Assembly: GCF_000411975.1 (NCBI RefSeq)
Contig: NZ_ASXG01000130.1
Location: forward strand, 62,001-126,000
Length of the DNA: 64,000 bases
Source: Amycolatopsis orientalis DSM 43388
Lineage (GTDB): Bacteria; Actinomycetota; Actinomycetes; Mycobacteriales; Pseudonocardiaceae
Direction of reading: 5' to 3'
The position numbers and the translations under genes are program-made. The stretch's first letter is position 1, and the number at the start of each line of letters is the position of its first letter. The notes under the pieces are model-generated. The model was not told the origin of the DNA and searched no databases. It worked only from the letters and a program-made list of their open reading frames with translations. This document shows, one piece after another, positions 43,831 through 54,236 of this stretch.

Positions 43831-45999
43831 TCAGGACTCCTGCGCGGCCAGCTGCTGCAGCAGGTCGATCGCGGCGTCCGCGAGCACCGTGCCCGGGCCG
43901 AAGATCGCCGCCGCTCCCGCTTCGCGCAGCTCGGGGTAGTCCTGCGGCGGGATCACGCCGCCGACCACGACCACGATGTCCTCGCGGCCCAGTTCGGCCA
44001 GCTCGCGGCGCAGCGCGGGCACCAGCGAGAGGTGCCCGGCGGCCAGCGAGGACACGCCGATCACGTGCACGTCCGCCTCGGACGCTTGGCGGGCGACCTC
44101 GGCCGGGGTGGAGAACAGCGGGCCGACGTCGACGTCGAAGCCGAGGTCGGCGAAGCCGGTGGCGATGACCTTCTGGCCGCGGTCGTGGCCGTCCTGGCCC
44201 ATCTTCGCGACGAGGATGCGCGGGCGGCGGCCTTCCTCCTCGGCGAATTTCTCGACCAGTTCGCGGGCCTTCTCGACGTTGTCCGACTTCCCCACCTCTT
44301 CCCGGTACACGCCGGAGATCGTGCGGATCTGGCCGGAGTGGCGCCCCCAGATCTTCTCCAGGGCGTCGGAGATCTCGCCGACAGTGGCTTTCGCGCGCGC
44401 GGCGTCGATAGCCAGTTCGAGCAGGTTGCCGTTGTTCTGCGCGCCTTCGGTGAGACGGCGCAGAGCGTCCTCGGTGGCCTGCGAGTCGCGTTCTTCGCGC
44501 AGCCGACGCAGCTTCTCCAGCTGCTGTGCCCGTACGCCCGCGTTGTCGACCTTCAGGACGTCGATCTGCTCGTCGTCGGTGACCTGGTACTTGTTCACGC
44601 CGATGACCGGCTGTCGTCCCGAGTCGATGCGCGCCTGCGTACGCGCGGCCGCTTCCTCGATGCGCAGCTTCGGGATGCCTTCGTCGATTGCGCGTGCCAT
44701 GCCGCCCGCGCCCTCGACCTCGGTGATGTGGCCCCACGCCTTGCGCGCGAGGTCGTAGGTGAGCTTCTCGACGAACGCGCTGCCGCCCCACGGGTCGATG
44801 ACGCGCGTGGTGCCGGATTCCTGCTGGAGCAACAGCTGTGTGTTGCGTGCGATCCGCGCGGAGAAGTCGGTGGGCAGCGCGAGCGCTTCGTCGAGAGCGT
44901 TGGTGTGCAACGACTGCGTGTGCCCCTGGGTGGCAGCCATTGCTTCGACGCACGTACGCGTGACGTTGTTGAAGACGTCCTGCGCGGTGAGCGACCAACC
45001 GGAGGTCTGAGAGTGCGTACGCAGCGACAGCGACTTCTGAGACTTCGGTTCGAACTGCTTCACCAGCTTCGCCCAGAGCAGCCGCGCGGCGCGAAGCTTC
45101 GCGACCTCCATGAAGAAGTTCATGCCGATGGCCCAGAAGAACGACAGCCGCGGCGCGAACTTGTCGACGTCCAACCCCGCGTCGACGCCCGCGCGGATGT
45201 ACTCGACGCCGTCCGCGAGCGTGTACGCCAGCTCCAGATCGGCGGTCGCCCCGGCCTCCTGCATGTGGTAGCCGGAGATCGAGATCGAGTTGTACTTCGG
45301 CATGTGCTGCGAGGTGTAGGCGAAGATGTCGGAGATGATCCGCATCGACGGCTGCGGCGGGTAGATGTAGGTGTTGCGGACCATGAACTCCTTGAGGATG
45401 TCGTTCTGGATGGTCCCCGCGAGCTGCTCCGGCTTCACCCCCTGCTCCTCGGCCGCGACCACGTACAGCGCGAGCACCGGCAGCACCGCGCCGTTCATCG
45501 TCATCGAGACGGACATCTTGTCCAGCGGGATGCCGTCGAAGAGCTGGCGCATGTCGTAGATCGAGTCGATCGCCACGCCGGCCATCCCGACGTCGCCGGA
45601 CACGCGCGGGTGGTCGGAGTCGTAGCCGCGGTGCGTGGCGAGGTCGAAGGCGACCGAGAGGCCCTTCTGCCCGGCCGCGAGGTTGCGGCGGTAGAAGGCG
45701 TTGGACTCCTGCGCGGTGGAGAACCCGGCGTACTGGCGGATCGTCCAGGGCTGGTTGACGTACATCGTCGGGTACGGCCCGCGCAGGTACGGGGCGATCC
45801 CCGGATACGTGTTCAGGAAGTCCACATCGGACAGATCGGCGGCGGTGTAGACCGGCTTCACGCCGATGCCCTCGGGGGTTTCCCAGGCCAGCGCGTCCGG
45901 GCCTTTGCCGGTGGCGTCCTGCACGGCCTGCGCCCACGCGGCGCGGTCGGCCGGTTCCGGCTTGCCGAGCGGGACGTCGGCGAAATTCGGGATGCTCAT
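43831..45999 (-). CDS. mutB: Methylmalonyl-CoA mutase large (catalytic) subunit
   Basis: Adenosylcobalamin-dependent isomerisation of (R)-methylmalonyl-CoA to succinyl-CoA. The 722-residue subunit has the TIM-barrel part ([39 protein letters not shown]) and a C-terminal B12-binding domain with the cobalt-ligand motif [18 protein letters not shown]. The ATG at 45999 overlaps the mutA stop (ATGA), indicating translational coupling. With the carboxylase at 14-27 kb it completes propionyl-CoA to succinyl-CoA, apart from the epimerase. Confidence 0.97.
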   Translation of the reverse strand: MSIPNFADVPLGKPEPADRAAWAQAVQDATGKGPDALAWETPEGIGVKPVYTAADLSDVDFLNTYPGIAPYLRGPYPTMYVNQPWTIRQYAGFSTAQESNAFYRRNLAAGQKGLSVAFDLATHRGYDSDHPRVSGDVGMAGVAIDSIYDMRQLFDGIPLDKMSVSMTMNGAVLPVLALYVVAAEEQGVKPEQLAGTIQNDILKEFMVRNTYIYPPQPSMRIISDIFAYTSQHMPKYNSISISGYHMQEAGATADLELAYTLADGVEYIRAGVDAGLDVDKFAPRLSFFWAIGMNFFMEVAKLRAARLLWAKLVKQFEPKSQKSLSLRTHSQTSGWSLTAQDVFNNVTRTCVEAMAATQGHTQSLHTNALDEALALPTDFSARIARNTQLLLQQESGTTRVIDPWGGSAFVEKLTYDLARKAWGHITEVEGAGGMARAIDEGIPKLRIEEAAARTQARIDSGRQPVIGVNKYQVTDDEQIDVLKVDNAGVRAQQLEKLRRLREERDSQATEDALRRLTEGAQNNGNLLELAIDAARAKATVGEISDALEKIWGRHSGQIRTISGVYREEVGKSDNVEKARELVEKFAEEEGRRPRILVAKMGQDGHDRGQKVIATGFADLGFDVDVGPLFSTPAEVARQASEADVHVIGVSSLAAGHLSLVPALRRELAELGREDIVVVVGGVIPPQDYPELREAGAAAIFGPGTVLADAAIDLLQQLAAQES

Positions 46000-47861
46000 G
46001 CGGAGACTCCCAGCTGTGCGTGGAGGCTGGTCAGGATTTCGAGCGCGTCGCACCCGGCGTACAGATTGCCGCTGATTCCGTCGTAGGTTCCCTTGCCCGC
46101 CAGCAGCACACTGTCCGCGCCGAGCGACGCCGCGACGGACGCGGCCTGGTCCTCGTACGCCGCGTCGGTGCCGCAGACGCAGGCGATCTTCGCTCCGCTC
46201 TCCCGGAACGCGCCGGGCAGGTCGTCGGTCGCGCCGGGGTTCACCGCCTCGATGCCGCCCGCTTGCAGCAGGTTCGTCGCGAAGGACGCGCGGGCGGTGT
46301 GCGCGGCGACCGGACCCAGCGTGGCCAGGAAAACCTTCGGCCGCTCGCCGTGCTCGGCGAGGTAGGCGTCGGACGCGTCGCGCAGCTTCTCGTACTCCTC
46401 GGCGTACCGGTGCCGCGGCAGTCCGCCGTCCACAGTGGACGGAAGTGGCTCGCGGGCGACCGGCTTTTCGTCCAGGTTCGGGAATTCGCTGACGCCGGTG
46501 AGCGGATCGCGGCGGGTGGCGAGGCGGCTCGCGCGCTTCTCCCAGGTCTGGGCAAGCCGTCCGGCCAAAGCTCCGGAGGTCAGCTCGGCCTCGATGCCGC
46601 CCGCCGCCTCGATCGCGGTGAACTCGCGCCACGCGGCTTCGGCGAGGTCATCGGTGAGCTTCTCGACGTACCAGGAGCCGCCCGCCGGGTCGATCACGCT
46701 GCCCAGTTTCGACTCTTCGATCAGGATCGCGTTGGTGTTGCGGGCGATCCGCGAGGAAAACGCGTCCGGCAAGCCGATCGCCGCGTCGAACGGCAGCACG
46801 GTCACCGCGTCCGCGCCGCCGACTCCGGCCGCGAAACAGGCCACGGTCGTGCGCAGCATGTTCACCCACGGGTCGCGCTGGGTGAACATCGACGGCGACG
46901 TGACCGCGTGCTGACGCATGCCGCGCGCTTCCGCGGCCGCGCCGGAGACCTCGAGGACCCGGTCCCACAGCCGGCGCGCGGCGCGGAACTTGGCGATGGT
47001 GAGGAACTGGTCCGCGGTCGCGGCGAGCCGGAACTCGAGCTGCGCGGCCGCCGCGGCGACGTCCAGGCCCGCGTCGGTGAGCGCACGCAGATAAGCGACG
47101 CCGGCCGCGATCGCCGCGCCGAGTTCCTGTGCGTCGGAGCCGCCTGCCTCGTGAAACGGCAGTCCGTCGGCGACGATCGTGCGGACCTTGGGGTACTTGC
47201 GGGCAACCTTCGCGGCCAATTCGGCGGCCGGGCCGAGCGGGAGAGACTGCCCGGTGCGCGCCGAGGCGCCGATCGGGTCCGCACCGAGTGTGCCGACGGC
47301 CTCGCTGGCCGGGATCTCGCGCTCGGCGAAGAGGTCGAGAAGTGCCTGAGCAGCGGTTTCGTACTCCGCACCGGCGTCGAGGACGATCGCCGCGAGGCCG
47401 ACGTACACCTCGTTCAACGCGTCCGCCAGCGCGGAGACCGGGAGCGAACCCTCGCCGAGCCGCAGCCACACCGAGGACGCGCCGCCTTCGAGGTCGGCGA
47501 GGATCGCCGCGTTCGCCGCGCGGACGTCTTCGCGCTGGTGCCGGACCCGGATGTCCCATCCGGTGTCGACGGCGCCCTCCGGCCGGGAGCCGCGCACGAA
47601 CGGCGGCAGCCCCGGGAAGCCGAGTTCGCCGCTCGCGTCGTCGGCGGTGTAGAGCGGCTGGATCTCGATGCCGTCGTAGGTGCGGGAGACGAGCTTGCTC
47701 TCTGGCGCACCCGCGAAATCCTCGGGGAGCTTGCCGCTCTTGCGCAGCACTCCCGCCACCAGCTCCTGCCACTGGGCGCGGTCCGCGGTCGGAAACTCCG
47801 CCGCGAGCGCGAGCCCGGGCTCGGAGTGCGGCGCCGACTCCGGACCAGCCACGTTCGTCAT
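45996..47861 (-). CDS. mutA: Methylmalonyl-CoA mutase small subunit
   Basis: A 621-residue non-catalytic partner of MutB. It retains the mutase fold ([50 protein letters not shown]) and a C-terminal flavodoxin-like domain in which the cobalt-binding DxHxxG motif is absent ([20 protein letters not shown]), as expected for the small subunit. The ATG at 47861 has TACCAT eight bases upstream on the minus strand, so the operon may be leaderless. It diverges from the Ser/Thr kinase. Confidence 0.95.
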   Translation of the reverse strand: MTNVAGPESAPHSEPGLALAAEFPTADRAQWQELVAGVLRKSGKLPEDFAGAPESKLVSRTYDGIEIQPLYTADDASGELGFPGLPPFVRGSRPEGAVDTGWDIRVRHQREDVRAANAAILADLEGGASSVWLRLGEGSLPVSALADALNEVYVGLAAIVLDAGAEYETAAQALLDLFAEREIPASEAVGTLGADPIGASARTGQSLPLGPAAELAAKVARKYPKVRTIVADGLPFHEAGGSDAQELGAAIAAGVAYLRALTDAGLDVAAAAAQLEFRLAATADQFLTIAKFRAARRLWDRVLEVSGAAAEARGMRQHAVTSPSMFTQRDPWVNMLRTTVACFAAGVGGADAVTVLPFDAAIGLPDAFSSRIARNTNAILIEESKLGSVIDPAGGSWYVEKLTDDLAEAAWREFTAIEAAGGIEAELTSGALAGRLAQTWEKRASRLATRRDPLTGVSEFPNLDEKPVAREPLPSTVDGGLPRHRYAEEYEKLRDASDAYLAEHGERPKVFLATLGPVAAHTARASFATNLLQAGGIEAVNPGATDDLPGAFRESGAKIACVCGTDAAYEDQAASVAASLGADSVLLAGKGTYDGISGNLYAGCDALEILTSLHAQLGVSA

Positions 47862-47985
47862 ACCCAGTGATGGTAGAGGCAGGCAACTACCGGCACCTGT
47901 GACTCTGCTCGCCCCCCGTACGGGTGAACTCAGGGGTAGCGGTGCTGGGTCGAAGACTGTCGGTGCCGTGGGCCACAATCAGGGG

Positions 47986-49845
47986 GTGCCCTCGGACAAC
48001 AGCGACCTGGACCAGCCCGGCAACACCGACAGCACCGACAGCACCGGCTCCGCGAACGCCGAGCCGTCGACCGGCGGCGAGCAGCAGCGGGTGGTCGCCG
48101 GACGCTACCGGCTGCGGTCGGTTCTGGGGTCCGGGTCGATGGGCACGGTCTGGTCGGCGTACGACGAGTTCCTGCACCGGCCGGTCGCGGTCAAGGAGAT
48201 GAAGGTGCCGCCGGGCATCCCGGCGGAGCAGGCGGACGAACTGCGCGAGCGCACGCTGCGCGAGGCACGGGCGATCGCGGTGCTGTCGCATCCGAACGTC
48301 ATCACGCTGCACGACGTCGCCCGCGAGAACGACGCGCCGTTCGTCGTGATGGAGCTGCTGCCGTCGCGCAGCCTCGCGCATCTGCTGCGCGACCACGGCC
48401 CGCTGACCGTCGAACAGGCCGCCGCAGTCGGCATCGCGGTCGCCGCCGCGCTCGAAGCCGCTCACGAAGCAGGCATCACGCACCGCGACGTGAAGCCGGG
48501 CAACGTCCTGGTGGCCAGCGACGGCCGGATCAAGCTCACCGACTTCGGTATCGCCCGCAACGTCTCCGAAGCCACGATGACCAGAACCGGGATCATGCTC
48601 GGTTCGCCCGCCTACATCTCGCCGGAAGTCGCGTCCGGCGGCGCGGTCACCCCGAGCGCCGACCTGTGGGGCCTCGGCGCGACGCTGTTCGCCGCCGTCG
48701 AAGGCGCGCCGCCGTACGACGCGGACGGCGACCCGCTGGAAACCGTCGGCAAGGTGGTGAACGGCAAGGTCCCGCGCCCGAAGCCGGGCCCGTTGGCCGA
48801 TGTGATCACCGCGCTGATGAAGAAGGAGCCGGAAAAGCGGATCTCGCTGCGCGAGGTGCGCCACCGGCTGTACCCGAAGCAGACCAAGGCGACGGTGGAC
48901 CTGTTCGGCCCCGAACTGTTCCGCACGCCAGACGGCAAGAAGACGGCCGCGCACCTGGACGCCACCGACACCCAGGTGATCAAAACGGTCGCCCCGAAAC
49001 CGGATTCGCCGGAGCAGCCCGCCGCACTCGCCGCGGACCCGGGCCCGCTGCCGTTCCTGCGCTCGGGAAACACCGGCTCGACCCCCGCGTTCACTCCCGC
49101 GCCCGCGCTGCCACCGCCGCCACCGCTGCCCGCCCCGCTGCCGCCGCCACCCCCGCGCCGCAGCGGCAAGGCCACCGCGATGCTGGCAGTCGCGTCCATG
49201 GTCCTGTTCGCACTGGCCTGCGGCGGCGGTTTCGCACTGGCCCGCGTGGTGAGCGGACAGGATTTGCTGCCGCCGCAAAGCCCGCAGACCGGAGTACTGT
49301 CCACCGCCGGCACGGTCGGCGGCTCCGCGCAGCCGCTGAAGCTGGTCCCCCAGCACGCCAACGCGAGCGCGACCGCAAACGTCACGCGCGACAGCGAATA
49401 CACCCTCTCCGTGCCCGAAGGCTGGCAACGCTTCATCGCGTCGAGAAAATCCACGTTCGGCACCTCGACGGTAGTCGAGTACATCTCCCCGGACGGCCGC
49501 CAATCCCTGCGCCTGGAACGAATCCCGAACTTCTACGAAAAGTATTCCGAAGCCGACGCGATGGCCGCACTGCGCTCGTCAGGCTCGCAGGATTCTTTCA
49601 CCTTCACCCGCGAACCAGTGCGAACGAACAACGGCACCGAAGTCATGTTCCGCGCAGTCGAACGAGCACAAAGCAACTCGGCAAACCCAGACGCAGTAAT
49701 CACCAGAGCAACCTTCGCCCTGATAAAACAATCCGAAAACACCCTGTGGCTCCTGTCGCTCACAGTCCCCGCAGAACAAGAAGACACCGCCTCCGCAACC
49801 TTCCACCAAATCTCCCCCACCCTCTCCTTCCCCGCAGCCTCATAA
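47986..49845 (+). CDS. Serine/threonine protein kinase with external C-terminal domain
   Basis: A 619-residue receptor-type kinase. After a Ser/Thr/Asp-rich leader the kinase domain shows RYRLRSVLGSGSMGTVWSAY (glycine loop), VAVKEMK (ATP lysine), THRDVKPGNVLVA (catalytic loop), LTDFGIARN and GSPAYISPEVASGG. A Pro-rich juxtamembrane region precedes one helix (AMLAVASMVLFALACGGGFA) and an external domain (EYTLSVPEGWQRFIASRKS) that lacks PASTA repeats, so its ligand is unknown. The GTG at 47986 is preferred because CACAAT lies six bases upstream. It diverges from mutA. Confidence 0.9.
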   Translation: MPSDNSDLDQPGNTDSTDSTGSANAEPSTGGEQQRVVAGRYRLRSVLGSGSMGTVWSAYDEFLHRPVAVKEMKVPPGIPAEQADELRERTLREARAIAVLSHPNVITLHDVARENDAPFVVMELLPSRSLAHLLRDHGPLTVEQAAAVGIAVAAALEAAHEAGITHRDVKPGNVLVASDGRIKLTDFGIARNVSEATMTRTGIMLGSPAYISPEVASGGAVTPSADLWGLGATLFAAVEGAPPYDADGDPLETVGKVVNGKVPRPKPGPLADVITALMKKEPEKRISLREVRHRLYPKQTKATVDLFGPELFRTPDGKKTAAHLDATDTQVIKTVAPKPDSPEQPAALAADPGPLPFLRSGNTGSTPAFTPAPALPPPPPLPAPLPPPPPRRSGKATAMLAVASMVLFALACGGGFALARVVSGQDLLPPQSPQTGVLSTAGTVGGSAQPLKLVPQHANASATANVTRDSEYTLSVPEGWQRFIASRKSTFGTSTVVEYISPDGRQSLRLERIPNFYEKYSEADAMAALRSSGSQDSFTFTREPVRTNNGTEVMFRAVERAQSNSANPDAVITRATFALIKQSENTLWLLSLTVPAEQEDTASATFHQISPTLSFPAAS

Positions 49846-49922
49846 ACAACCCCCCGCACCAGCGCACCCACAGCAACCAGGCAGCCAGCCCCCACCCTGC
49901 ACCCCGATACGAAGCCTCCCTG

Positions 49923-49980
49923 CGGTCTTGGGGTGCTTGTCAAGGCACGCTTTCCCGCCTTGACAAGCACCCCAAGACCG
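49923..49980. terminator. Perfect 24-bp hairpin between the kinase and MerR genes
   Basis: Arms 49923-49946 (starting CGGTCTTGGGGTGCTTG) and 49957-49980 are exact complements with a 10-base loop. Flanking bases are also partly complementary (CACCCCGA/GAAGCC on the left, GGGCTTCGGGGTG on the right). It separates two convergent genes. Confidence 0.8.
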
Positions 49981-50063
49981 TCAGCACAATCGGGCTTCGG
50001 GGTGCCCCCCACCCTGGGGCGCGCAATGTCGCCGCCAGGCGACGAGCCGCCCCCGCCAACCCC

Positions 50064-50690
50064 TCACCCCTCCGGATACCTCCGCGCAGTCTCCGCAGCC
50101 TGAGCCAACCTCCGCAGCCCCTCGAACAACCGATCCCCCAAAACAGTCCCCACCACCGCCGCCTCCACAATCCGGTCCATCGACCCGACCGCGGCGACGG
50201 TATCCAAATCGACCTCGGCAATCCGATCCGCGAGATCCGCATACCGCCCCAGCTGATCCAGCAGCACCTGGTGCCCCAACGCCCGAATAGTGCACACCGT
50301 CCCCACCAACGATTCCACCACCGGATCATCGTCCCTGAATTTCCACCCGTGCTCGCGAGCAAGCGGCCCCAATAACTCCAAAGCCCACTCGCGATCATCA
50401 CCGGCGACGTCCACCGCAGCCCCGGACAACGCCCGCTGCATCACCCCGAGCACGTTGTAGGCGGCCCGATCCGAGTCGACCGCCGCGACGACCTCGCGCA
50501 CGGTAGCCACCGACAGCCCGCCGATCTCCACCAGCGCCCGGATCAGCTTCAGCCGCCGCACGTGCTCCTCGCCGTAGCGAGCCTGGTTGGGGCTGGTCCG
50601 CTCGCCGGCCGGGAGCAGCCCCTCCCGCAGGTAGTACTTGATCGTCGCCACCGGGATCCCGGACTCGGCGCTCAGCTCTGCCATCCGCAC
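50064..50690 (-). CDS. MerR-family transcriptional regulator
   Basis: A 208-residue regulator. The N-terminal winged helix reads RMAELSAESGIPVATIKYYL, REGLLPAGERTSPNQARYGE and HVRRLKLIRALVEIGGLSVA, typical of MerR. The C-terminal helical part has no clustered cysteines, so the effector is probably organic and not a metal. The GTG at 50690 has TAGGGT (50698-50703) seven bases upstream on the minus strand, leaderless-type. It diverges from the membrane-protein operon at 50793, which it may regulate. Confidence 0.87.
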   Translation of the reverse strand: MRMAELSAESGIPVATIKYYLREGLLPAGERTSPNQARYGEEHVRRLKLIRALVEIGGLSVATVREVVAAVDSDRAAYNVLGVMQRALSGAAVDVAGDDREWALELLGPLAREHGWKFRDDDPVVESLVGTVCTIRALGHQVLLDQLGRYADLADRIAEVDLDTVAAVGSMDRIVEAAVVGTVLGDRLFEGLRRLAQAAETARRYPEG

Positions 50691-50733
50691 CCGCTCGACC
50701 CTACTTCCGGGAAAAACCCTGAGGACTTCTCAG

Positions 50734-50756
50734 TATGGATAGCTTAACTTCCCATA
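50734..50756 (+). promoter_or_regulatory. AT-rich control region upstream of the membrane-protein operon
   Basis: An unusually AT-rich patch between the divergent MerR gene and 50793 holds TATGG (50734-50738) and CCATA (50752-50756), inverted with a 13-bp spacer, and AGCTTAACTT/AGCTTCACTA direct repeats. It is a plausible MerR operator. Confidence 0.45.
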
Positions 50757-50792
50757 ACGGAGAGCTTCACTATCTATTCTGGGAGGACCACC

Positions 50793-51770
50793 ATGACCAC
50801 CACCGTCGACCCGCCCGCGGCGCTGGACACCGCACGGATGCGCACCTGGCACCGGCCTTCGCTGTGGTTCGCCGCGGCGATGGCCGTCGCGGCCGTGCTG
50901 ACCGTCGCGGCGATGCTGCTCGACCAACGGACCCTGCTCGGCGCGCCGGTGTGGGCGAAGCCGTTCAAGTTCGCCGTGTCCGGCGCGCTCTACTACTTCA
51001 CCTGGAGCTGGCTCGTCTCGCTGCTGCGCGGACGGTTGCGCACGGTCGCTAGCGTCGCCACGACCGTCTCCGTCGTGCTGTTCGCCGGCGAGTACGTGGC
51101 AATCGTCTTCCAAGCGGCGCGCGCCCGGCCGAGCCACTTCGCGAACACGTCACCGTTCGACGCCGCGCTGTTCCAGGTCATGGGCATGATGGTGGCGGGG
51201 CTCTGGCTCGCCACGCTCGTGACCACCGTGGTGCTCATGTTCACCCGCATCGAGGACCGCGCGGTGTACTGGGCGGTGCGCACCGGGGCGGTCGTCGCCC
51301 TGCTCGGGGCGGGTTTGGGCGCGACCATGACCGGGCCGACGACGATCGAGCGCGCCGAGATCAAAGCCACTGGGCATTCCGACCTCATCGGCGCGCACAG
51401 CGTCGGCGTCGCGGACGGCGGTCCCGGTCTCCCGCTGCTCGGCTGGAGCACCACCGGTGGCGACCTGCGCATCGCGCACTTCGTCGGACTGCACGCGCTG
51501 CAAGCGTTGCCGCTCTTGGCGTTCGGACTCGCGGTGCTCGCGACGCGGCTTCCCCAGTTGCGCGAGAGCGCAGTGCGCGTACGGCTGGTGTGGACCGGTT
51601 CGGTCGGCTACGCGGCACTCGTCGGCCTGATCCTGTGGCAGGCCGAACGCGGCGAGCCGCTCATCCGCCCCAGCGGCACGACGCTGGCCGCCGCCGGTCT
51701 GCTGGCCGGGGTCATCGCGGCGGCGATCGCGGCGTCCGTGCTGACACCGGCCCGGAAGGCGGTCCGGTGA
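50793..51770 (+). CDS. Integral membrane protein, unknown function
   Basis: A 325-residue protein with about eight hydrophobic segments ([56 protein letters not shown] and others). Conserved-looking loops include [15 protein letters not shown] and [21 protein letters not shown] do not recognise a characterised family. The ATG at 50793 has GGGAGG eight bases upstream. Its stop overlaps the start of the next gene (GTGA), so they are translationally coupled. Confidence 0.75.
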   Translation: MTTTVDPPAALDTARMRTWHRPSLWFAAAMAVAAVLTVAAMLLDQRTLLGAPVWAKPFKFAVSGALYYFTWSWLVSLLRGRLRTVASVATTVSVVLFAGEYVAIVFQAARARPSHFANTSPFDAALFQVMGMMVAGLWLATLVTTVVLMFTRIEDRAVYWAVRTGAVVALLGAGLGATMTGPTTIERAEIKATGHSDLIGAHSVGVADGGPGLPLLGWSTTGGDLRIAHFVGLHALQALPLLAFGLAVLATRLPQLRESAVRVRLVWTGSVGYAALVGLILWQAERGEPLIRPSGTTLAAAGLLAGVIAAAIAASVLTPARKAVR

Positions 51771-52195
51771 GCGAACTGACCGTCTTCGCCTGGACCTTCC
51801 CGGTCGCGGTTCCGTTCTGGGCGCTGATGATCTTCCTGCCCGGCTGGCGCGGCACCCGCCGGATCCTGGCCCCGCCGTGGGTGCCGCTGCTGCCGCTGGT
51901 CTGGTATTTCGTGCTGGCGATCCCGCATTTCGGCGAGCTGTGGCACGCCATGCGGCGGCCGGATCTCGGGGTGCTGCAAGGATTTCTGGGCACGCCGTAC
52001 GGGGCCGCGCTGGTTTGGGCGCACCTCATCGCGTTCGACCTGTTCATCGCGCGCTGGATGTTTTTCGAGTCCCGCACGCACCGGATCCCGTGGTGGATCG
52101 TCAGCCCGCTGCTCCTGCTGACGATCTTCCTGTCGCCGTTCGGCCTGGTCGCGTTCCTCGTCGCGCGCGGCGCCCGGATACGCTCGGCGGCATGA
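51767..52195 (+). CDS. ABA4-like (DUF4281) membrane protein
   Basis: A 142-residue four-helix protein ([80 protein letters not shown]). The [18 protein letters not shown] core is characteristic of the family named after plant ABA4, a neoxanthin-related protein; the bacterial role is unknown. It starts by GTGA overlap with the preceding gene and its stop overlaps the PNP start (ATGA). Confidence 0.78.
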   Translation: MSELTVFAWTFPVAVPFWALMIFLPGWRGTRRILAPPWVPLLPLVWYFVLAIPHFGELWHAMRRPDLGVLQGFLGTPYGAALVWAHLIAFDLFIARWMFFESRTHRIPWWIVSPLLLLTIFLSPFGLVAFLVARGARIRSAA

Positions 52196-52977
52196 GCAAC
52201 CTGGAGGAGGCGGCCGCGGCCGTCATCGCCGAGCGCACCGGCGTCGAGAAGCACGACATCGCCGTGGTGCTCGGTTCGGGCTGGCGCCCGGCCGCGGACG
52301 TGATCGGAACCGCCGACGCGGAGATCCCGTTCGGCGAACTGCCGGGCTTCACCCCGCCCGGAGCCGTCGGCCACGGCGGCACGGTGCGGTCCCTGCGGGT
52401 CGGCGGCAAGCGCGCGCTGGTCCTGCTCGGCCGTACGCATTTCTACGAGGGCAAGGGCATCGAGCCGGTCGTGCAGAACGTGCGCACGGCCGCGGCGGCG
52501 GGCGCGCGGACGGTGCTGCTGACCAACGCGGCCGGCGGGCTGCGCGCGGGCATGAACGTCGGACAGCCGGTGCTGATCTCCGACCACCTCAACCTGACCG
52601 CGCGCTCCCCGATCGTCGGCGCGAACTTCGTCGACCTCACCGACCTCTACTCCCAGCGGCTGCGCGACCTGGCACGGGAGATCGACGGTTCGCTGGAGGA
52701 GGGCGTGTACGCGGGCCTGCCCGGCCCGCACTTCGAAACGCCCGCCGAGATCCGGATGCTGCGCACCATGGGCGCGGACCTGGTCGGCATGTCGACCGTG
52801 CTGGAGGCGATCGCCGCCCGCGCGGCCGGGCTCGAGGTGTTCGGGCTGTCGCTGGTGACGAACCTGGCCGCGGGCATGACCGGCGAACCGCTCAACCACG
52901 AGGAAGTCCTCGAGGCCGGACGGCAGTCGGCGACGCGGATGGGTTCGCTGCTGAAGGAACTCGTCTCCCGCGCGTGA
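52192..52977 (+). CDS. Purine nucleoside phosphorylase
   Basis: A 261-residue trimeric-type PNP that splits purine nucleosides with phosphate. Motifs are [84 protein letters not shown] and [15 protein letters not shown]. Besides the ATGA overlap with the upstream gene, a TACGCT box lies seven bases before the ATG (52179-52184), so it may also have its own leaderless promoter. It is followed by a perfect 20-bp hairpin. In mycobacteria its orthologue (deoD) adjoins the phosphohexomutase, as nearly here. Confidence 0.93.
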   Translation: MSNLEEAAAAVIAERTGVEKHDIAVVLGSGWRPAADVIGTADAEIPFGELPGFTPPGAVGHGGTVRSLRVGGKRALVLLGRTHFYEGKGIEPVVQNVRTAAAAGARTVLLTNAAGGLRAGMNVGQPVLISDHLNLTARSPIVGANFVDLTDLYSQRLRDLAREIDGSLEEGVYAGLPGPHFETPAEIRMLRTMGADLVGMSTVLEAIAARAAGLEVFGLSLVTNLAAGMTGEPLNHEEVLEAGRQSATRMGSLLKELVSRA

Positions 52978-52980
52978 ACC

Positions 52981-53026
52981 CTCGTGAGTGCTGGCGCCGG
53001 TTAGAACCGGCGCCAGCACTCACGAC
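52981..53026. terminator. CTCGTGAGTG-family bidirectional hairpin (copy 3)
   Basis: Exact 20-bp arms (52983-53002 and 53005-53024) separated by AG, starting CGTGAGTGCTGGCGCC, lie between the convergent ends of the PNP and glycosyltransferase genes. Confidence 0.8.
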
Positions 53027-54178
53027 TCAGGCGTACTGCGGCAGCTCCGCAGCCACTTCCTCTGGCGAAGGCATCGCCGCGACCTCCTCCGCCAGCTTGC
53101 GCACCGCGTCGGCCACCGTGCTGTCAGCCAGCAACCGACTGGCCGTCTCGCGGACCGCGTCCGTCGTCAGTTCATCGCCGAGCAGCTTCGCACCCGCACC
53201 GGCTTCGACCACCGCATCCGCGTTGGTGAACTGGTCCGCGCCCTGCGGCAACAACAGTTGCGGCACTCCCGCACTGAACGCGCCCAGCGTGGTTCCGCTG
53301 CCGCCGTGATGCACCACCAGATCGACGTGCGGCAGCAGTTCCGACTGCGGCACCCAGGCTTCCAGTTGCACGTTCGACGGCACCTCGCCGAGCGTCGCGA
53401 CGTCAACGGCCGGGCCGGTGGCCACCAGCACGTCGACGTCGAGCGAGGCCAGGCCCTGCAACGCTGAGGTCAGCAGGTGCGCCTGGCTCGCCGGGGTGGT
53501 GCCGAGCGTCAGGTACACGAGCGGGCGGCTGCGGTCCCGGCCTTCGACTCCGGAAGGCAGATCGCCCGGCTCGCTCCAGCCGACCGGCCGCAGCGGCACC
53601 CGCCGCGCGCCGGCGATGAACTCCGATGCCTGCACCGAGGGCGGGCAGATGTCCACGAACGGATGACCCCAGAAGAGCCTGCTGTTGCCTTCGAACCCGG
53701 CTTCGGCGGCGAACGCGTCGATCTGGTCGCTGATGTGGTCCATCGGGCCGCCGGAGGACACCCGGCCGAAGCCGTGTCCGACCGCGGGGATCCCGGCCTT
53801 CCCGGCGGCGAACGCGCCGCCCGGATTGCCCATTTCGTACACGACCAGGTCCGGCTTCCGCTCGGTGAGCACCGGGGCGAGATCGGCCATGAACTGAGTG
53901 GGCAGCACCCGTCCGAAGGCCTTGCCGATCGCCTCGTTCAGTTCTGCTTGCGGAATGTCGTGCCGGTTGCGGGATTCGCCGGCGAACAGCCGGCCGAACA
54001 CCTCCTGCATCGTCAGCCCGGCAGCGGCGGGTTCGAGCCCGGCCTTCTCCAGGGTCGGGTGGAAAGCGGAGGCGGTCGCGTAGACCACGTCGTGGCCGAC
54101 GTCGCGCGCGGCGGTCGCGAGCGGCAGCAGCGGATAGACATGCCCGTAGGACGCGAGGGAAGTGAAAAGGATGCGCAC
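53027..54178 (-). CDS. GT1-family glycosyltransferase (macrolide/UGT-like)
   Basis: A 383-residue GT-B enzyme. It begins RILFTSLASYGHVYPLLPLA (acceptor domain) and ends with the nucleotide-sugar motif VDLVVHHGGSGTTLGAFSAG, VPQLLLPQGADQFTNADAVV, as in antibiotic and macrolide glycosyltransferases. No polyketide or sugar-biosynthesis genes are nearby, so it may glycosylate an external drug or a lipid. The GTG at 54178 has TACGCT six bases upstream on the minus strand. It diverges from the phosphohexomutase. Confidence 0.88.
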   Translation of the reverse strand: MRILFTSLASYGHVYPLLPLATAARDVGHDVVYATASAFHPTLEKAGLEPAAAGLTMQEVFGRLFAGESRNRHDIPQAELNEAIGKAFGRVLPTQFMADLAPVLTERKPDLVVYEMGNPGGAFAAGKAGIPAVGHGFGRVSSGGPMDHISDQIDAFAAEAGFEGNSRLFWGHPFVDICPPSVQASEFIAGARRVPLRPVGWSEPGDLPSGVEGRDRSRPLVYLTLGTTPASQAHLLTSALQGLASLDVDVLVATGPAVDVATLGEVPSNVQLEAWVPQSELLPHVDLVVHHGGSGTTLGAFSAGVPQLLLPQGADQFTNADAVVEAGAGAKLLGDELTTDAVRETASRLLADSTVADAVRKLAEEVAAMPSPEEVAAELPQYA

Positions 54179-54236
54179 TCCACGAGCGTATCGCCAGCCA
54201 CCACCGGAGTTTCCGGATCCGCGTAAGCTGGCCCGG

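Noticed and set aside
42673-46086. Open frame of more than 1100 codons antisense to meaB-mutB
   Set aside because: The opposite strand encodes well-conserved proteins; the frame is a GC-bias artefact.
53027-54178. The glycosyltransferase as part of an antibiotic gene cluster
   Set aside because: No polyketide, peptide synthetase or deoxysugar genes lie within the window, so a stand-alone role is more likely.
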